Numbered from the stretch's first letter, positions 1-8,651 are shown. The stretch is DNA of 64,000 nt from Anaerolineaceae bacterium oral taxon 439 (GCA_001717545.1 CP017039.1:868001-932000); one strand, 5' to 3'. Notes: generated by a model from the letters alone, not told the origin. Made by a program: numbers and translations.

Positions 1-407
1 GCGTTCAGGATTTCAGCGAGTTCCGGATTTTCCAGCGCCAGAATCCGCGTTTCCAGCGCCATTGCTGTCGAATAGGCGAAGTCATAGACCTTGGTTCGCT
101 GATCGGTCAGGTCCTCCGAGGTCTGACGCGAGGCTGCATAGCCGCAGTTGATCCCGGCTTCAAGGCGGATTTTCGCGGTCAGCTCGTCCCAATCCGTGCC
201 GCCGACCATCTTCTTTCCTTCCTGATACGCGCTGAGCTGGCTCGTGTAATCGTCCAGTACGTTTGCGCAGATCTGGACGTAATCATCATATGTCCGTACG
301 CTCGGACTGCTTTGTTGCTGTTCATCCCGTTTATAGAAGAACCAACTCAGCAACAGTACGATCGCAGCGAGGACCGCGCGTATCAGTAATCTTTTTAATA
401 CTTTCAT
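1..407 (-). CDS. Secreted Cys-pair protein, partial (paralogue 1 of 3)
   Basis: The reading frame is open from an ATG at 407 to the window edge, so the C-terminus is missing. The N-terminus has basic residues (MKVLKRLL) and then a hydrophobic helix, which fits a signal peptide or membrane anchor. The rest matches the next two genes: a first Cys in VQICANVL, a second in INCGYAAS, then a helical stretch ending ALETRILALENPELAEIL. The same blocks occur in the next gene as SCGYIAS and LALENPEVSEIL. The two cysteines probably form a disulfide outside the cell (inference). I do not recognise the family and assign no function. Confidence 0.75.
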   Translation of the reverse strand, partial: MKVLKRLLIRAVLAAIVLLLSWFFYKRDEQQQSSPSVRTYDDYVQICANVLDDYTSQLSAYQEGKKMVGGTDWDELTAKIRLEAGINCGYAASRQTSEDLTDQRTKVYDFAYSTAMALETRILALENPELAEILN

Positions 408-426
408 AATTATTTTCGTTTCCCTG

Positions 427-485
427 AAAAAAACCTTGTGTCCGCGGCGAAGGCCTGACGGTCCTTATCCGCGAACCCAAGGTTT
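427..485 (-). terminator. Rho-independent terminator between paralogues 1 and 2
   Basis: An outer stem pairs 431-438 (AAACCTTG) with 478-485 (CAAGGTTT), and an inner CCGCG pairing lies within it. Read on the minus strand the hairpin is followed by seven or more T residues (427-433). It lies downstream of the gene ending at 520, so the gene at 1-407 probably has its own promoter. Confidence 0.7.
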
Positions 486-519
486 CTATTTTAATAATTT
501 AATTATAATAGTCGTTCGT

Positions 520-975
520 TTACCAGCCGACGATATCGAGGGCAGTCCCAAAAAGTTCATCCGCCTTCGAGAGCATTTCCTTCGATTTTTTCATAAGAAT
601 TTCGGAAACTTCGGGATTCTCCAGCGCAAGGATATTCAGTTCGAGTCCCATTTCGACGAAATACGCGGCGTCGTAGATGTCTCTCGCCTGATCGGTTAAT
701 TCTTCAGGGACACTTCGCGAGGCAATATAGCCGCAGGAGATCCCATTGTCGAACCGGAGCGATTTGACGAGATCGATCCATTCCGCGTCGCCGGGCTTCG
801 ATTTTCCGGCTGCGTATGGCTTCAGGAACTTATCGTAATGGGTAATGCTGGTTGCGCAGTTGCGCATATGCTTGATGAAGTTTTTATCCTGTTCCTCATC
901 CCGCGCCAGGGCCGAGGCGGCGGCCGAAACGAAAAGGACAACGGCAGCGAATAAAACGAGGATTCTCTTTGTCAT
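520..975 (-). CDS. Small secreted Cys-pair protein (paralogue 2 of 3)
   Basis: This 151-residue protein starts MTKRILVLFAAVVLFVSAAA, a clear Sec signal peptide with a likely cleavage site near ASALA. It has no lipobox cysteine. The mature part is mostly helical, charged and has two cysteines: one in MRNCATSI and one in ISCGYIAS, shared with both neighbours. Conserved positions include the W of AEWIDLVKSLRFD and the C-terminal LALENPE block. An AGGAAGG-type ribosome site precedes the ATG. It lies 21 bases downstream of paralogue 3, so the two are probably co-transcribed. No known domain is recognised. Confidence 0.85.
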   Translation of the reverse strand: MTKRILVLFAAVVLFVSAAASALARDEEQDKNFIKHMRNCATSITHYDKFLKPYAAGKSKPGDAEWIDLVKSLRFDNGISCGYIASRSVPEELTDQARDIYDAAYFVEMGLELNILALENPEVSEILMKKSKEMLSKADELFGTALDIVGW

Positions 976-996
976 TTTCCGGCAATCCTTCCTGAT

Positions 997-1473
997 TTAT
1001 TTGAATTCGACGACATCGCTGACGGCGACAAAGTATTTCTGATACGCTGTTTCCGCTTCGGCAGCGATTTTATCGGCTAAAGCCCGGATCCCGGCGTTAT
1101 TTTCATTCTCGATTGCGATCAGGCGCAATTCATAGGCTGTCATGAATTTGTACGCCGCGTCGGCGATCTCGTTCTCATACTCGGCGTATTTTTCCGACGC
1201 GACCGTTGAAGTCGCGAATCCGCAGTACAACGTCGAATCGTAGCGGAGATTGTAAACGAACTCCTGCCAGCGGACGCCTTTGATTGAGAAGTCTCCGTTG
1301 CTGAACTGATCCATGTCTTCCCGGTAGATATTGCCGACCATTCTGCAGTTGGTAATGCTGTCGGCGAAGCCATCGTCGGTTTCAACGTATTCGGCGTCTT
1401 GGGCGAAGACGTTCCCGGATAGAGCCAGGAATACGAGCATGATGAATAAAGCGATCTGAAAAGTTTTGTTCAT
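997..1473 (-). CDS. Small secreted Cys-pair protein (paralogue 3 of 3)
   Basis: The frame is open from 1539, but I place the start at 1473, where MNKTFQIALFIMLVFLALSG begins a normal signal peptide after an AAGGAACGG ribosome site; this gives 158 residues. Cleavage is likely after NVFA. The mature protein repeats the family pattern: first Cys in ITNCRMVG, then W-x-E-F-V-Y-N-L-R-Y-D, second Cys in LYCGFATS, then a helix with ELRLIAIEN. It is the most divergent of the three, since its second half departs from the other two in sequence but not in pattern. Function unknown. Confidence 0.85.
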   Translation of the reverse strand: MNKTFQIALFIMLVFLALSGNVFAQDAEYVETDDGFADSITNCRMVGNIYREDMDQFSNGDFSIKGVRWQEFVYNLRYDSTLYCGFATSTVASEKYAEYENEIADAAYKFMTAYELRLIAIENENNAGIRALADKIAAEAETAYQKYFVAVSDVVEFK

Positions 1474-2027
1474 GTGTTTATCCGTTCCTTTTTTAATAAT
1501 TAACCCCCTAAACCCCTTGAAATGCAAGGATGTTTGCAAGAGGACTGGCTGGATTTACTGCAAATTTACTGCTTTTGAGGAAAGAGCCTTGATGTGCTGT
1601 ATAAACTCTTGCAAATAGGAACATTTTACCACAGATGCTATAAGGATGCCATAAGACATGTTGTAAGGAACACAATTAAATATGAAATCGTAAAAGCAGT
1701 GATTTTTTAGTCGTGTAAAGTTGTTTCTGTAAAATTAAAAACAAAATAAAAATGTAATCCAGGTTCGCAAACCCTCAATACCGTGGAATTGAAAACTGCT
1801 AAAGAAAAGCGAATATTCTTGAAAAAAGCTTTTGCGGACGCAAAAAATCCCGATTTTAGTGTGGTATTGGAATGACGGAAAAAATACGGCGATATCCCCC
1901 CCGATACCGCCGCGATTTCATACTTTATGATTGAATTTGAACTTCCGCTCCTTTATTCATATAGATAAAAACGGAGGTTGCCCTTGATTCTTTAAAATCT
2001 CCTTGTAAAAATTATAAATTAAATCCG
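1474..2027. other. AT-rich intergenic stretch
   Basis: About 550 bases without a supportable gene. Composition is clearly more AT-rich than the flanks, with many A/T runs. It holds the promoter region of the minus-strand gene at 997-1473 and the 3' side of the methyltransferase gene. I see no convincing RNA, repeat or IS end in it. Confidence 0.5.
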
Positions 2028-3032
2028 CTATTCATTTCTCAAAATATTGATATCGTGCATTCCAGTACTAAGGAGCACACTACGATTTTCTATGGAATGA
2101 AACCCGCCGGCTTTTGCTGTGTCAGCAACCTGACCTTTGATTACACCTATCGGCATTCCCTGTAAATTAAAAGCCATATAGCCTAAAATCATATCCCACG
2201 GGCCTGAATAATCCGGTTCAATTCCTTCATTCAGGCACACAACTACTCCTCCCGGATTCAGCGCTTTTTTCAATTTTGCAAAAAAATCCGCACTGCCTGC
2301 AATGGCGAATAACATAATGGATGAACAGAGGATCAGATCATACCCACTGCCAATATCATCTTTTATAAAGTCCCCGGTTTTTACGGAAACGCTCTCTTGC
2401 ATATTGGAAAGTTTTACGGTTTCTTCAATAAGGGGCTGCATATCCGGCCTATCAAAAAGAACTCCCGTACGGTTACGCACATCCTGTATGATTGCAATTC
2501 CGAGACAACCTGCACCACAGCCGAGATCTAATATTTTGTGAATGGATTTATATTCGGGAAGGGATCGGAGAATTTCTAACAGTTCATATTGGCGTATTCC
2601 TGATTGAGCATCACGCATCGCCTCACCATAAGATGCAAAATCCATCGACTGTTGTGTCTGTTCCATCGGTTTAGGACCTTCCTTAACCTGCTGCGCCACA
2701 TCGCCAAGCGTCATTCCTTGATTGTTGCAGAAAAATGCCAGCACACTTCCCATATAGGCAGGCTTACCCTTGACAAGATATTTTGCAGTTTCAGGTATAT
2801 TGCAGAATGTATCTCCCTTTCGTTTGAGGTAACCAAGACTATACAAACCTTTCAAAAGATTGAAGGTGTTGCCCTCATCCCAGTTCATTTTTTCAGACAG
2901 TTCTTTTACAGTGATCGGATTTTCCAACTCAGAAAAGACATCTAATTCGATGGCGCCCTGTATCAGTTGCTGATAAGCTGAGAGATAAGGGAGCGCTGTA
3001 AGCTGTTCATAAATATTTGCTTTGTTTATCAT
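2028..3032 (-). CDS. SAM-dependent O-methyltransferase
   Basis: This 334-residue protein has two parts. Residues 1-100 form a winged-helix/dimerisation region (ITVKELSEKMNWDEGNTFNLLKGL) like that of small-molecule O-methyltransferases. Residues 160-330 are a Rossmann methyltransferase with SAM motif I as ILDLGCGAGCLGIAI and a later acidic/aromatic block around LILCSSIMLF. It should transfer a methyl group from SAM to a small metabolite; the substrate cannot be read from the sequence. The ATG at 3032 follows GAGGT. The gene is AT-rich with A/T-ending codons, unlike its neighbours, and sits beside a ferredoxin relic, so it was probably acquired from a low-GC donor such as a Firmicute. Confidence 0.85.
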   Translation of the reverse strand: MINKANIYEQLTALPYLSAYQQLIQGAIELDVFSELENPITVKELSEKMNWDEGNTFNLLKGLYSLGYLKRKGDTFCNIPETAKYLVKGKPAYMGSVLAFFCNNQGMTLGDVAQQVKEGPKPMEQTQQSMDFASYGEAMRDAQSGIRQYELLEILRSLPEYKSIHKILDLGCGAGCLGIAIIQDVRNRTGVLFDRPDMQPLIEETVKLSNMQESVSVKTGDFIKDDIGSGYDLILCSSIMLFAIAGSADFFAKLKKALNPGGVVVCLNEGIEPDYSGPWDMILGYMAFNLQGMPIGVIKGQVADTAKAGGFHSIENRSVLLSTGMHDINILRNE

Positions 3033-3141
3033 AATAATTATACCTCATTTTATATATTAATGGTGGCTTTTATAACGCGTAAAATTAAAGTTATCGGTAT
3101 GCTGCCAAATTCTTCTATAATATAACTTTTCCATTCTATAT

Positions 3142-3377
3142 TCAGCGAATATCAGTTCTGTTGATAAATGGCAGCATGTAGTGTTTCAAACTCTGCAAAA
3201 CCGTCCGGAGGCTTTTTCTCGCAACTTCTATATAAGGATGTATGGTAGCCTGTGCCGGGCAGCGATGATAACACCCGGCACATAAAATACACTGCTTAGG
3301 GTCGAGCACCGTTTTATCGTATGATTGTGTGCGAACATATTGACGGGGCAGGCTGAAGCATATCGACCGCAGCTTGA
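3142..3377 (-). pseudogene. Relic of a 4Fe-4S ferredoxin (C-terminal part)
   Basis: On the minus strand an open frame ending with TGA at 3142-3144 encodes VLDPKQCILCAGCYHRCPAQA followed by about 35 residues. The CxxCxxCxxxCP spacing is a complete [4Fe-4S] cluster motif. No start codon with a ribosome site precedes it; upstream the frame runs out of phase into the 3' end of the next gene (3378-4061). This is therefore probably the tail of a larger iron-sulfur protein that lost its N-terminus. Its base composition matches the adjacent AT-rich methyltransferase gene, which suggests arrival on the same foreign fragment. Confidence 0.6.
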
Positions 3378-4061
3378 TTATTTGGCTAAATAGGAGAACG
3401 ACCCATTGCCGCCGGCGATGATGCTCCCCGAAATCGCGTCGTACAGCTGGAAATAAAACGTATGCCAGCCGAGCTCTTCGGACCCATGCGCAGCGATGGT
3501 AAATCCCTGCCGTTCGCCGGGCAGGACGGGGTCGGCGCTGGTATCGACGATAGCGTTTTCACGATGACCGGTGTACGTGCTGACCGATCCGGTATTGCGC
3601 ATTTCGATCTGCGCTGGCCAGGGGATCGTTCCGTCGTTTTCGAAGACGACGTCAAAGTTAAACAGTGCGTTCGGAATATATTCGGACGAGAAAACGCGGC
3701 CGCCGTTTTCGTCCGATTCGCCGGTCGTATAGGCGTAGGAATTGACGAATTTCGCGTGGAGCCCCGGGAAGGGGCCGCTCGCGGCGACATCCGTCGACGT
3801 TTCGGCCGCCGCGCCGGCGTTTTCAACAGTGTCCGTGACGGGCGCGGCGCTTCCGCCTGATTTCGCGAGAACGTTCGCTTCAACGGTTGCGGCGATATCG
3901 GCCGCCATCTGTGCAGGGTTCAGCGTCTGTATCACGGCGTTGACGATCAGGTTCTGTTCGTCGATCGACAGCTGCGGCTGGACCGCGGCGGCGATTGTAA
4001 CGATCAGCGCGATCGCGAATCCGATCCATATGAGATGTTTTCTTTTCAGTGTGAAGTTCAT
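3378..4061 (-). CDS. Membrane-anchored NBR1-type Ig-like protein
   Basis: This 227-residue protein has a short basic N-terminus and one membrane segment (residues 9-27, LIWIGFAIALIVTIAAAVQ), then a low-complexity Ala/Thr/Ser linker, then a beta-rich domain from about residue 100. That domain carries hallmarks of the NBR1 central Ig-like fold: ENDGTIPWPAQIEMRNTGS, VLPGERQGFTI, and GWHTFYFQLYDAISGSIIAG. In Anaerolineae such domains are common on exported proteins and are presumed to bind proteins or surfaces outside the cell. It lies 37 bases downstream of a lipoprotein with a similar domain; both genes are minus-strand and probably one operon. The start follows AAGGAAGGAACG. Confidence 0.8.
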   Translation of the reverse strand: MNFTLKRKHLIWIGFAIALIVTIAAAVQPQLSIDEQNLIVNAVIQTLNPAQMAADIAATVEANVLAKSGGSAAPVTDTVENAGAAAETSTDVAASGPFPGLHAKFVNSYAYTTGESDENGGRVFSSEYIPNALFNFDVVFENDGTIPWPAQIEMRNTGSVSTYTGHRENAIVDTSADPVLPGERQGFTIAAHGSEELGWHTFYFQLYDAISGSIIAGGNGSFSYLAK

Positions 4062-4098
4062 GGCGTTCCTTCCTTGAGGGATGCTCCTGAAAAATCGA

Positions 4099-4752
4099 TC
4101 AATGCACCGTCCAGCAGCAGGTGATAAACCCTTCGCCGATTGTTACGTTCTGATCGGTGGTCAGCGCGAAGGTGGAACAATGTTCCCCCAGTTTTGAGCC
4201 GGCGGCGCTGGATTCGAACGAGAAACAGGCTTTTTCGCCGGGCGGGACTTCTTTCCCGAGGGCGACCGTGCTCGGATTGGTATTGGATTCGTCGTTAAGC
4301 GTTACCATCGCGTAATAATTCTGGTTCCAGGTCCCCGATCCGTCGTTGGTGAAACAGATTTCAATATAGACCGGATCGAACGGGACGAAGCTGCTCGTAA
4401 TTTCGCCGCTGCTGCGGTGTTTCAGGAAGCAGCTTTTATGCCCGACGCTCAGGAACGGGCGGGGCGGTTCGGTCGCGGTCGGCGGGATCGGCGGGATCGT
4501 CGCCGTCGGCGGAATTGGCGGCGGCGGAGTGTCCGTCGGAAGCGGCGTCGGCGACGGGTTCAGGAATGCGTCCTGCGTCTGCGTCATTGCGGCTTCAACG
4601 GCGGCGGTCTGTTTAAAAAATTCGAGCTTTTCTTCGTCGCTGAGCGTCGGCGTCGCGGTCGGATCTTTCGGGATATTGGCGCATGCGCTGGATCCGAGGA
4701 TCGCGAATCCGAGGATCAGGAAAATGCAAATTTTTCGGTTGACGCTGATCAT
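4099..4752 (-). CDS. Lipoprotein with Pro/Thr linker and NBR1-like Ig domain
   Basis: I choose the ATG at 4752 over an upstream GTG at 4776 because AAAGGA (4762-4767) lies at the right distance. The 217-residue product starts with a signal peptide and a lipobox (LGSSAC), so it should be lipid-anchored outside the membrane. Residues 25-100 contain a coiled-coil-like segment and a Thr/Pro repeat linker (PTPLPTDTPPPP, then IPPTATIPPIPPTATEPP). Residues 100-217 form a beta-rich domain with ICFTNDGSGTWNQNYYAMV and VPPGEKACFSF, matching the Ig-like domain of the next gene but with several extra cysteines. Function beyond surface display or binding is unknown. Confidence 0.8.
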   Translation of the reverse strand: MISVNRKICIFLILGFAILGSSACANIPKDPTATPTLSDEEKLEFFKQTAAVEAAMTQTQDAFLNPSPTPLPTDTPPPPIPPTATIPPIPPTATEPPRPFLSVGHKSCFLKHRSSGEITSSFVPFDPVYIEICFTNDGSGTWNQNYYAMVTLNDESNTNPSTVALGKEVPPGEKACFSFESSAAGSKLGEHCSTFALTTDQNVTIGEGFITCCWTVH

Positions 4753-4768
4753 GTCATGAATCCTTTCA

Positions 4769-4800
4769 GGGTTCACGATCTTGTAGAAAAACGTGAACCC
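4769..4800 (-). promoter_or_regulatory. 5' leader hairpin ahead of the lipoprotein gene
   Basis: A perfect 9-bp stem, 4769-4777 paired with 4792-4800, has a 14-base loop. On the minus-strand transcript it ends just upstream of the AAAGGA ribosome site of the lipoprotein gene. No T-run follows, so it is not a terminator for either strand. It could stabilise the mRNA or modulate ribosome access. Confidence 0.4.
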
Positions 4801-4921
4801 GTATGCATTTTATCATATCAAATTTTAACGTCTGGAACGGACCGGCGCTGAAAATGGGGTCTGTATTTGATTAATGAAGGCGTGTCTCTGAGTCGGAAAA
4901 AGCCTTTTTTTACGCCGCCCC

Positions 4922-4949
4922 TTGATTAAATCCATGATTTGCATATAAT
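4922..4949 (+). promoter_or_regulatory. Promoter of tRNA-Val
   Basis: A -35 box TTGATT (4922-4927) and a consensus -10 TATAAT (4944-4949) are separated by 16 bases. Transcription should start near 4956, about five bases before the mature tRNA 5' end. Confidence 0.7.
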
Positions 4950-4960
4950 TCTTTTTGTTC

Positions 4961-5034
4961 GAGCGGTTAGCTCAGTTGGTTAGAGCGTCGCGTTGACATC
5001 GCGAAGGCCGTAGGTTCGAGTCCTATACCGCTCA
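4961..5034 (+). tRNA. tRNA-Val (anticodon GAC)
   Basis: All four stems fold: acceptor GAGCGGT/ACCGCTC, D stem GCTC/GAGC, anticodon stem TCGCG/CGCGA with loop TTGACAT, and T stem GTAGG/CCTAT (one G-U pair) with loop TTCGAGT. The anticodon GAC reads GTC and GTT valine codons. The discriminator base is A and the 3' CCA is not encoded. Confidence 0.97.
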
Positions 5035-5040
5035 CAGTGA

Positions 5041-5069
5041 AAGTCGGGTTATCCGGCTTTTTTATTTTA
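5041..5069 (+). terminator. Terminator of tRNA-Val
   Basis: The 7-bp stem AAGTCGG/CCGGCTT (5041-5047 with 5053-5059, one G-U pair) with a 5-base loop is followed directly by a T-rich tract (TTTTTATTTT). Confidence 0.8.
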
Positions 5070-5103
5070 TACTATGTGTTAACGGATTTTTTTGAGGAGG
5101 ATT

Positions 5104-7179
5104 GTGAAGCAATCAGGATGCCGGATTTTTCGTGGAATCGGATCGCCCGCGGTTCCCGTTCTGTCCGCGGCTGTTACGCTGGCCGTTTATTTTCAGTGGA
5201 TCCCGTATCCGCTGATATCGAAAACGGGCCTCCTGACGGCAGGCCTGCTGGGCTTACTGATCCTGATCCTGGTTTCCCGGTTCTATCCGATCCTTCAGAG
5301 GAAAGCGCACCGTTTATCGCTGGGCGTCCGGCGGCTGACCGTTCTTCTCGGCATGGCGAGCGCGGGGGCGGTCCTCCTGATCGGGGCGGTTCCGCTTCCG
5401 GACCGCTACCTGACGCTTCCGGAGGGCGCGGTTACTGTCAGCTCGGCGGACGGATCGCCGGTCCGTCTTACGTTATTTAATACCGGGACGACGGACAGCC
5501 TGAACCGGTTCCGGACCGACGACGGGCTTGACTGGCGGGGCAAGGTTTTTCATCGGATTCTTCTTGAATTCGAGACCGGGCCGGGGTTCGGTTCGGCTTG
5601 GATTATCTGGGACGGGGAAGCGGAGGATCCTCAGCTCGTCGACCTGTTCGCGGAGTCGCCGGGGCTTCAGGTTATCGAACGAGCGTATCCGGATCCGTTC
5701 GTGAACCGGCTTGCGGTCTTCGCCGCTTTCTGGGTGGGCTTATCGGCGCTCTTCTGGACCGTTATCCTGATCTTCGTTTCACGGGAACCGGCGGCGGCCG
5801 AACCGCTCGTCCGGTCGAAAACGTGGTTCATGTATGCGCTACCGATGGCGCTGGTTTGGGGTCTGTCGCTGCTGACGCTGTATCCGGCGATCATGACGTC
5901 GGATTCGCTGGAGCAGTGGGGCCAGGCGGTCAGCGGGCGTTTCAGCGACTGGCATCCGGCGATTTATGCGCTGACGATGCGGCCGTTCGCCGCGCTGGAG
6001 CTGTCTCCTGCGTGGGTTGCGCTGACCCAGTTGGTCCTGATCGCGCTGCTGGCGGCTCATGGGATCGAGCTGCTGCGGCGGTACGGGCTGCCGCGCTGGG
6101 GCGGATGGGGGCTGGCGCTGCTTTTCGCCTTCGCGCCGGCGAACCTGTTCCTGCCGATTACGATTTGGAAAGATATTCCGTTCGCGATCTCGCTTTTCGG
6201 GATGTACCTGATCGGACTGGAAATCGCGCTGACGGGCGGGGCGTCGATCCGTCAGGGAAAGCGCTGGGTCTGGCTGGGGATCGCCGCCGTCGGTACCGCT
6301 CTTTATCGTCATAACGGACTCCCGATCGCGGCTGGGCTGCTCTTCCTGACGTGGGCGGCGGATCGGCGCGTCTGGCGGAACGTCGGTAAGGCGTCCGTCC
6401 TTTTCATCCTTTTATTCACGGCGATCCGCGGTCCGCTTTACACGGCGCTGAACGTCGATCGGAACGGCTTCGGCGGCGTCAATCAGATTTACGTCCAGAT
6501 AATCGCGGCGCATCTCGAGGCAGGAACGCCGGCGACCGACGAAGATCGGGCCTGGATCGAGGAGATCGCGCCTGCGGACGCCTGGGTTTACGATTCATGC
6601 GTCGTCAACAAGATGCGCATGCAGCCCGGGTTTGATTGGGAATTGGCGGCGGTCAGCGCTGAACGGAATCTTAAAACAGTGCTGTCGCTGACGAGGCGGG
6701 CACCATGGGTGACGCTGCGTCATTTTTTCGCGTCGAGCCGGATGATCTGGCAGGTTCAGCCAGGGAGCTGCTACCTGTATCGGATCGGGTTCATGCGCCT
6801 GAGCGATGGATCGTTTGTCTGGGTTGAGACGCCGAATCGTACCGGCGTCGTTCAGGATTCCCGGCTGCCGTGGCTGGTTGAGCCGCTTTTCGAGGTTTTC
6901 GCGCGGAGCGTTGCGAATCGGACGGTGGATTCTATCTTCTGGCGTCCGGCGCTGCTGAGCTGGCTGACGTTGCTGATCGCGGGGATGACGGCGCTGCGTT
7001 TTCGGCGCGGGCGGCTGCTGCTGATCGCCGCGCCAACGCTGCTGCAGTGCGGGTTGATGATGATGATTTCCGTGGCTCAGGATATGCGCTTTCAGTATGG
7101 CGTTATCCTGATCGGGCTGATGAATCTGGGCGCGCTGTTCCTGAATCGAGGCGCCCCGACGGCGGAGAGACGCGCCTGA
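5104..7179 (+). CDS. Polytopic membrane protein, GT-C/DUF6020-like
   Basis: This is a protein of about 691 residues with roughly a dozen hydrophobic helices. Two N-terminal helices are followed by an extracytoplasmic domain (residues 85-200), then helices to the C-terminus. The block TSDSLEQWGQAVSGRFSDWHPAIYAL after a helix resembles the first-loop acidic signature of DUF6020 and other GT-C-type lipid-dependent glycosyltransferases, where an Asp is catalytic. The likely job is transfer of a sugar to a cell-surface acceptor, but the donor is unknown. The start is uncertain: AGGAGG at 5095-5100 precedes a GTG at 5104 at unusually short spacing, while a TTG at 5092 lies upstream of the ribosome site. 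It stands alone, between the tRNA and the xylose locus. Confidence 0.75.
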   Translation: MKQSGCRIFRGIGSPAVPVLSAAVTLAVYFQWIPYPLISKTGLLTAGLLGLLILILVSRFYPILQRKAHRLSLGVRRLTVLLGMASAGAVLLIGAVPLPDRYLTLPEGAVTVSSADGSPVRLTLFNTGTTDSLNRFRTDDGLDWRGKVFHRILLEFETGPGFGSAWIIWDGEAEDPQLVDLFAESPGLQVIERAYPDPFVNRLAVFAAFWVGLSALFWTVILIFVSREPAAAEPLVRSKTWFMYALPMALVWGLSLLTLYPAIMTSDSLEQWGQAVSGRFSDWHPAIYALTMRPFAALELSPAWVALTQLVLIALLAAHGIELLRRYGLPRWGGWGLALLFAFAPANLFLPITIWKDIPFAISLFGMYLIGLEIALTGGASIRQGKRWVWLGIAAVGTALYRHNGLPIAAGLLFLTWAADRRVWRNVGKASVLFILLFTAIRGPLYTALNVDRNGFGGVNQIYVQIIAAHLEAGTPATDEDRAWIEEIAPADAWVYDSCVVNKMRMQPGFDWELAAVSAERNLKTVLSLTRRAPWVTLRHFFASSRMIWQVQPGSCYLYRIGFMRLSDGSFVWVETPNRTGVVQDSRLPWLVEPLFEVFARSVANRTVDSIFWRPALLSWLTLLIAGMTALRFRRGRLLLIAAPTLLQCGLMMMISVAQDMRFQYGVILIGLMNLGALFLNRGAPTAERRA

Positions 7180-7219
7180 TTTCTACAATTCGATTCATCG
7201 ATTAAGAACTGATATGAAA

Positions 7220-7244
7220 AAAATCACCTTGAAAATGTGATTTT
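7220..7244. promoter_or_regulatory. Inverted repeat upstream of xylA (terminator or operator)
   Basis: An 8-bp perfect stem, AAAATCAC (7220-7227) with GTGATTTT (7237-7244), has a 9-base loop. It lies 41 bases after the stop of the membrane protein gene and 88 bases before xylA. Its A/T-flanked stem could terminate the upstream gene in either direction, or serve as a repressor site for the xylose operon; the sequence alone does not decide. Confidence 0.45.
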
Positions 7245-7282
7245 CGTATATGTTTGCCGGCCCCAAATGCTTATAGAATTAA

Positions 7283-7288
7283 TATAAT
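7283..7288 (+). promoter_or_regulatory. Candidate -10 box of the xylA operon
   Basis: A consensus TATAAT lies 44 bases upstream of the xylA start. No good -35 hexamer is present at 16-18 bases, which would fit a promoter needing an activator. Confidence 0.4.
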
Positions 7289-7331
7289 TGCAGCGGCTTT
7301 TTGCCGCGGAAATCCATACAGGAGAAATCAG

Positions 7332-8651
7332 ATGACAGCATATTATCCCGAAATTCCGCAGGTTAAATACGAAGGCCCGAAGAGCGAAAACCCTCTCGCG
7401 TTCAAATTTTATAATCCCGACGAGATTGTCGCCGGGAAAAAGATGAAGGATCAGCTTAAATTCTCAGCTGCATACTGGCACACGATCTGCGCTTCCGGCG
7501 CGGACATGTTCGGGGTCCCGACCGCGGATAAAACCTGGGGCAGGACCGATCCGATGGCGTTGGCCGAAGCGAAGGTCGGCGCTTTTTTTGAAATTCTGGA
7601 CAAGCTTCAATTGGAGTATTTCGCGTTTCATGACCGCGATATCGCGCCGGAGGGGGCGTCGTTGACCGAGAGCAATCAGCGGCTCGATCGGATCGTCGAC
7701 CTGATCGAGGGGCTGATGAAAGAGACGGGGAAGAAATTACTCTGGGGGACGGCGAACCTGTTCAGCAATCCGCGCTACATGCACGGGGCGGGGACGTCCT
7801 GCAACGCTGACGCGTTCGCGTTCGCGGCGGCTCAGGTTAAGAAGGCGCTCGAAATTTCCGTCCGGCTGAACGCCGCCGGGTACACGTTCTGGGGCGGACG
7901 GGAAGGTTACGAAACGCTCCTGAATACGAATATGGGGCTTGAGCTGGATAACATGGCGCGGTTTTTGAGGCTGACGACCGAGTATGGCCGTTCGATCGGG
8001 TTCAAGGGAACGTATTATATTGAACCGAAACCGAAGGAGCCCACGAAGCATCAGTACGATTTTGACGCCGCGACGGTGATCGGGTTCCTGCGCAAGTATG
8101 GGCTGGACATGAAGCTGAACCTGGAGGCGAACCATGGGACGCTCGCGGGCCATACGTTCCAGCATGAGCTGCGCGTGGCGAGGACGGAAGGCATGTTCGG
8201 GTCGGTCGACGCGAATATCGGCGACCTGCTCCTCGGCTGGGACACGGATCAGTTCCCGAACGACGTGTATGACGCGACGCTGGCGATGTATGAGGTCCTG
8301 AAGGCGGGCGGGTTTACGACTGGCGGGCTGAACTTCGATTCGAAGGCGCGGCGCGCTTCGTTTAAGCCCGAAGACGTCTTTATCAGTCATATCATGGGAA
8401 TGGATTCGATGGCGCTGGGGCTTAGGATCGCCGACAGGCTTATTCAGGACGGACGCCTTGACCGGTTTGTCGCGGAGCGCTACGCCAGCTTCGATCATGG
8501 GATCGGGAAGAGGATCGTCGACGGGACCGTTACGATTCAGGAGCTCGAAGCGCACGCGCTCAAGATCGGCGACGTTTCGACGAACGCCAGCGGTCGGCAG
8601 GAATATCTTGAGGGTATTCTGAATCAGGTGATGTTCGGGCAGGGCGCATGA
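7332..8651 (+). CDS. xylA: Xylose isomerase
   Basis: This 439-residue protein is the normal length of a class II xylose isomerase, which converts D-xylose to D-xylulose in the cytoplasm using two divalent metals. Visible catalytic and metal residues are the His and Asp of [13 protein letters not shown], the Glu and Lys of [18 protein letters not shown], the Glu and His of [17 protein letters not shown], the Asp residues of [17 protein letters not shown] and the Asp of [11 protein letters not shown]. The ATG at 7332 follows AGGAGA at 7-base spacing; an upstream in-frame start at 7254 lacks a ribosome site. It opens a pentose operon and overlaps xylB by four bases. Confidence 0.97.
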   Translation: MTAYYPEIPQVKYEGPKSENPLAFKFYNPDEIVAGKKMKDQLKFSAAYWHTICASGADMFGVPTADKTWGRTDPMALAEAKVGAFFEILDKLQLEYFAFHDRDIAPEGASLTESNQRLDRIVDLIEGLMKETGKKLLWGTANLFSNPRYMHGAGTSCNADAFAFAAAQVKKALEISVRLNAAGYTFWGGREGYETLLNTNMGLELDNMARFLRLTTEYGRSIGFKGTYYIEPKPKEPTKHQYDFDAATVIGFLRKYGLDMKLNLEANHGTLAGHTFQHELRVARTEGMFGSVDANIGDLLLGWDTDQFPNDVYDATLAMYEVLKAGGFTTGGLNFDSKARRASFKPEDVFISHIMGMDSMALGLRIADRLIQDGRLDRFVAERYASFDHGIGKRIVDGTVTIQELEAHALKIGDVSTNASGRQEYLEGILNQVMFGQGA

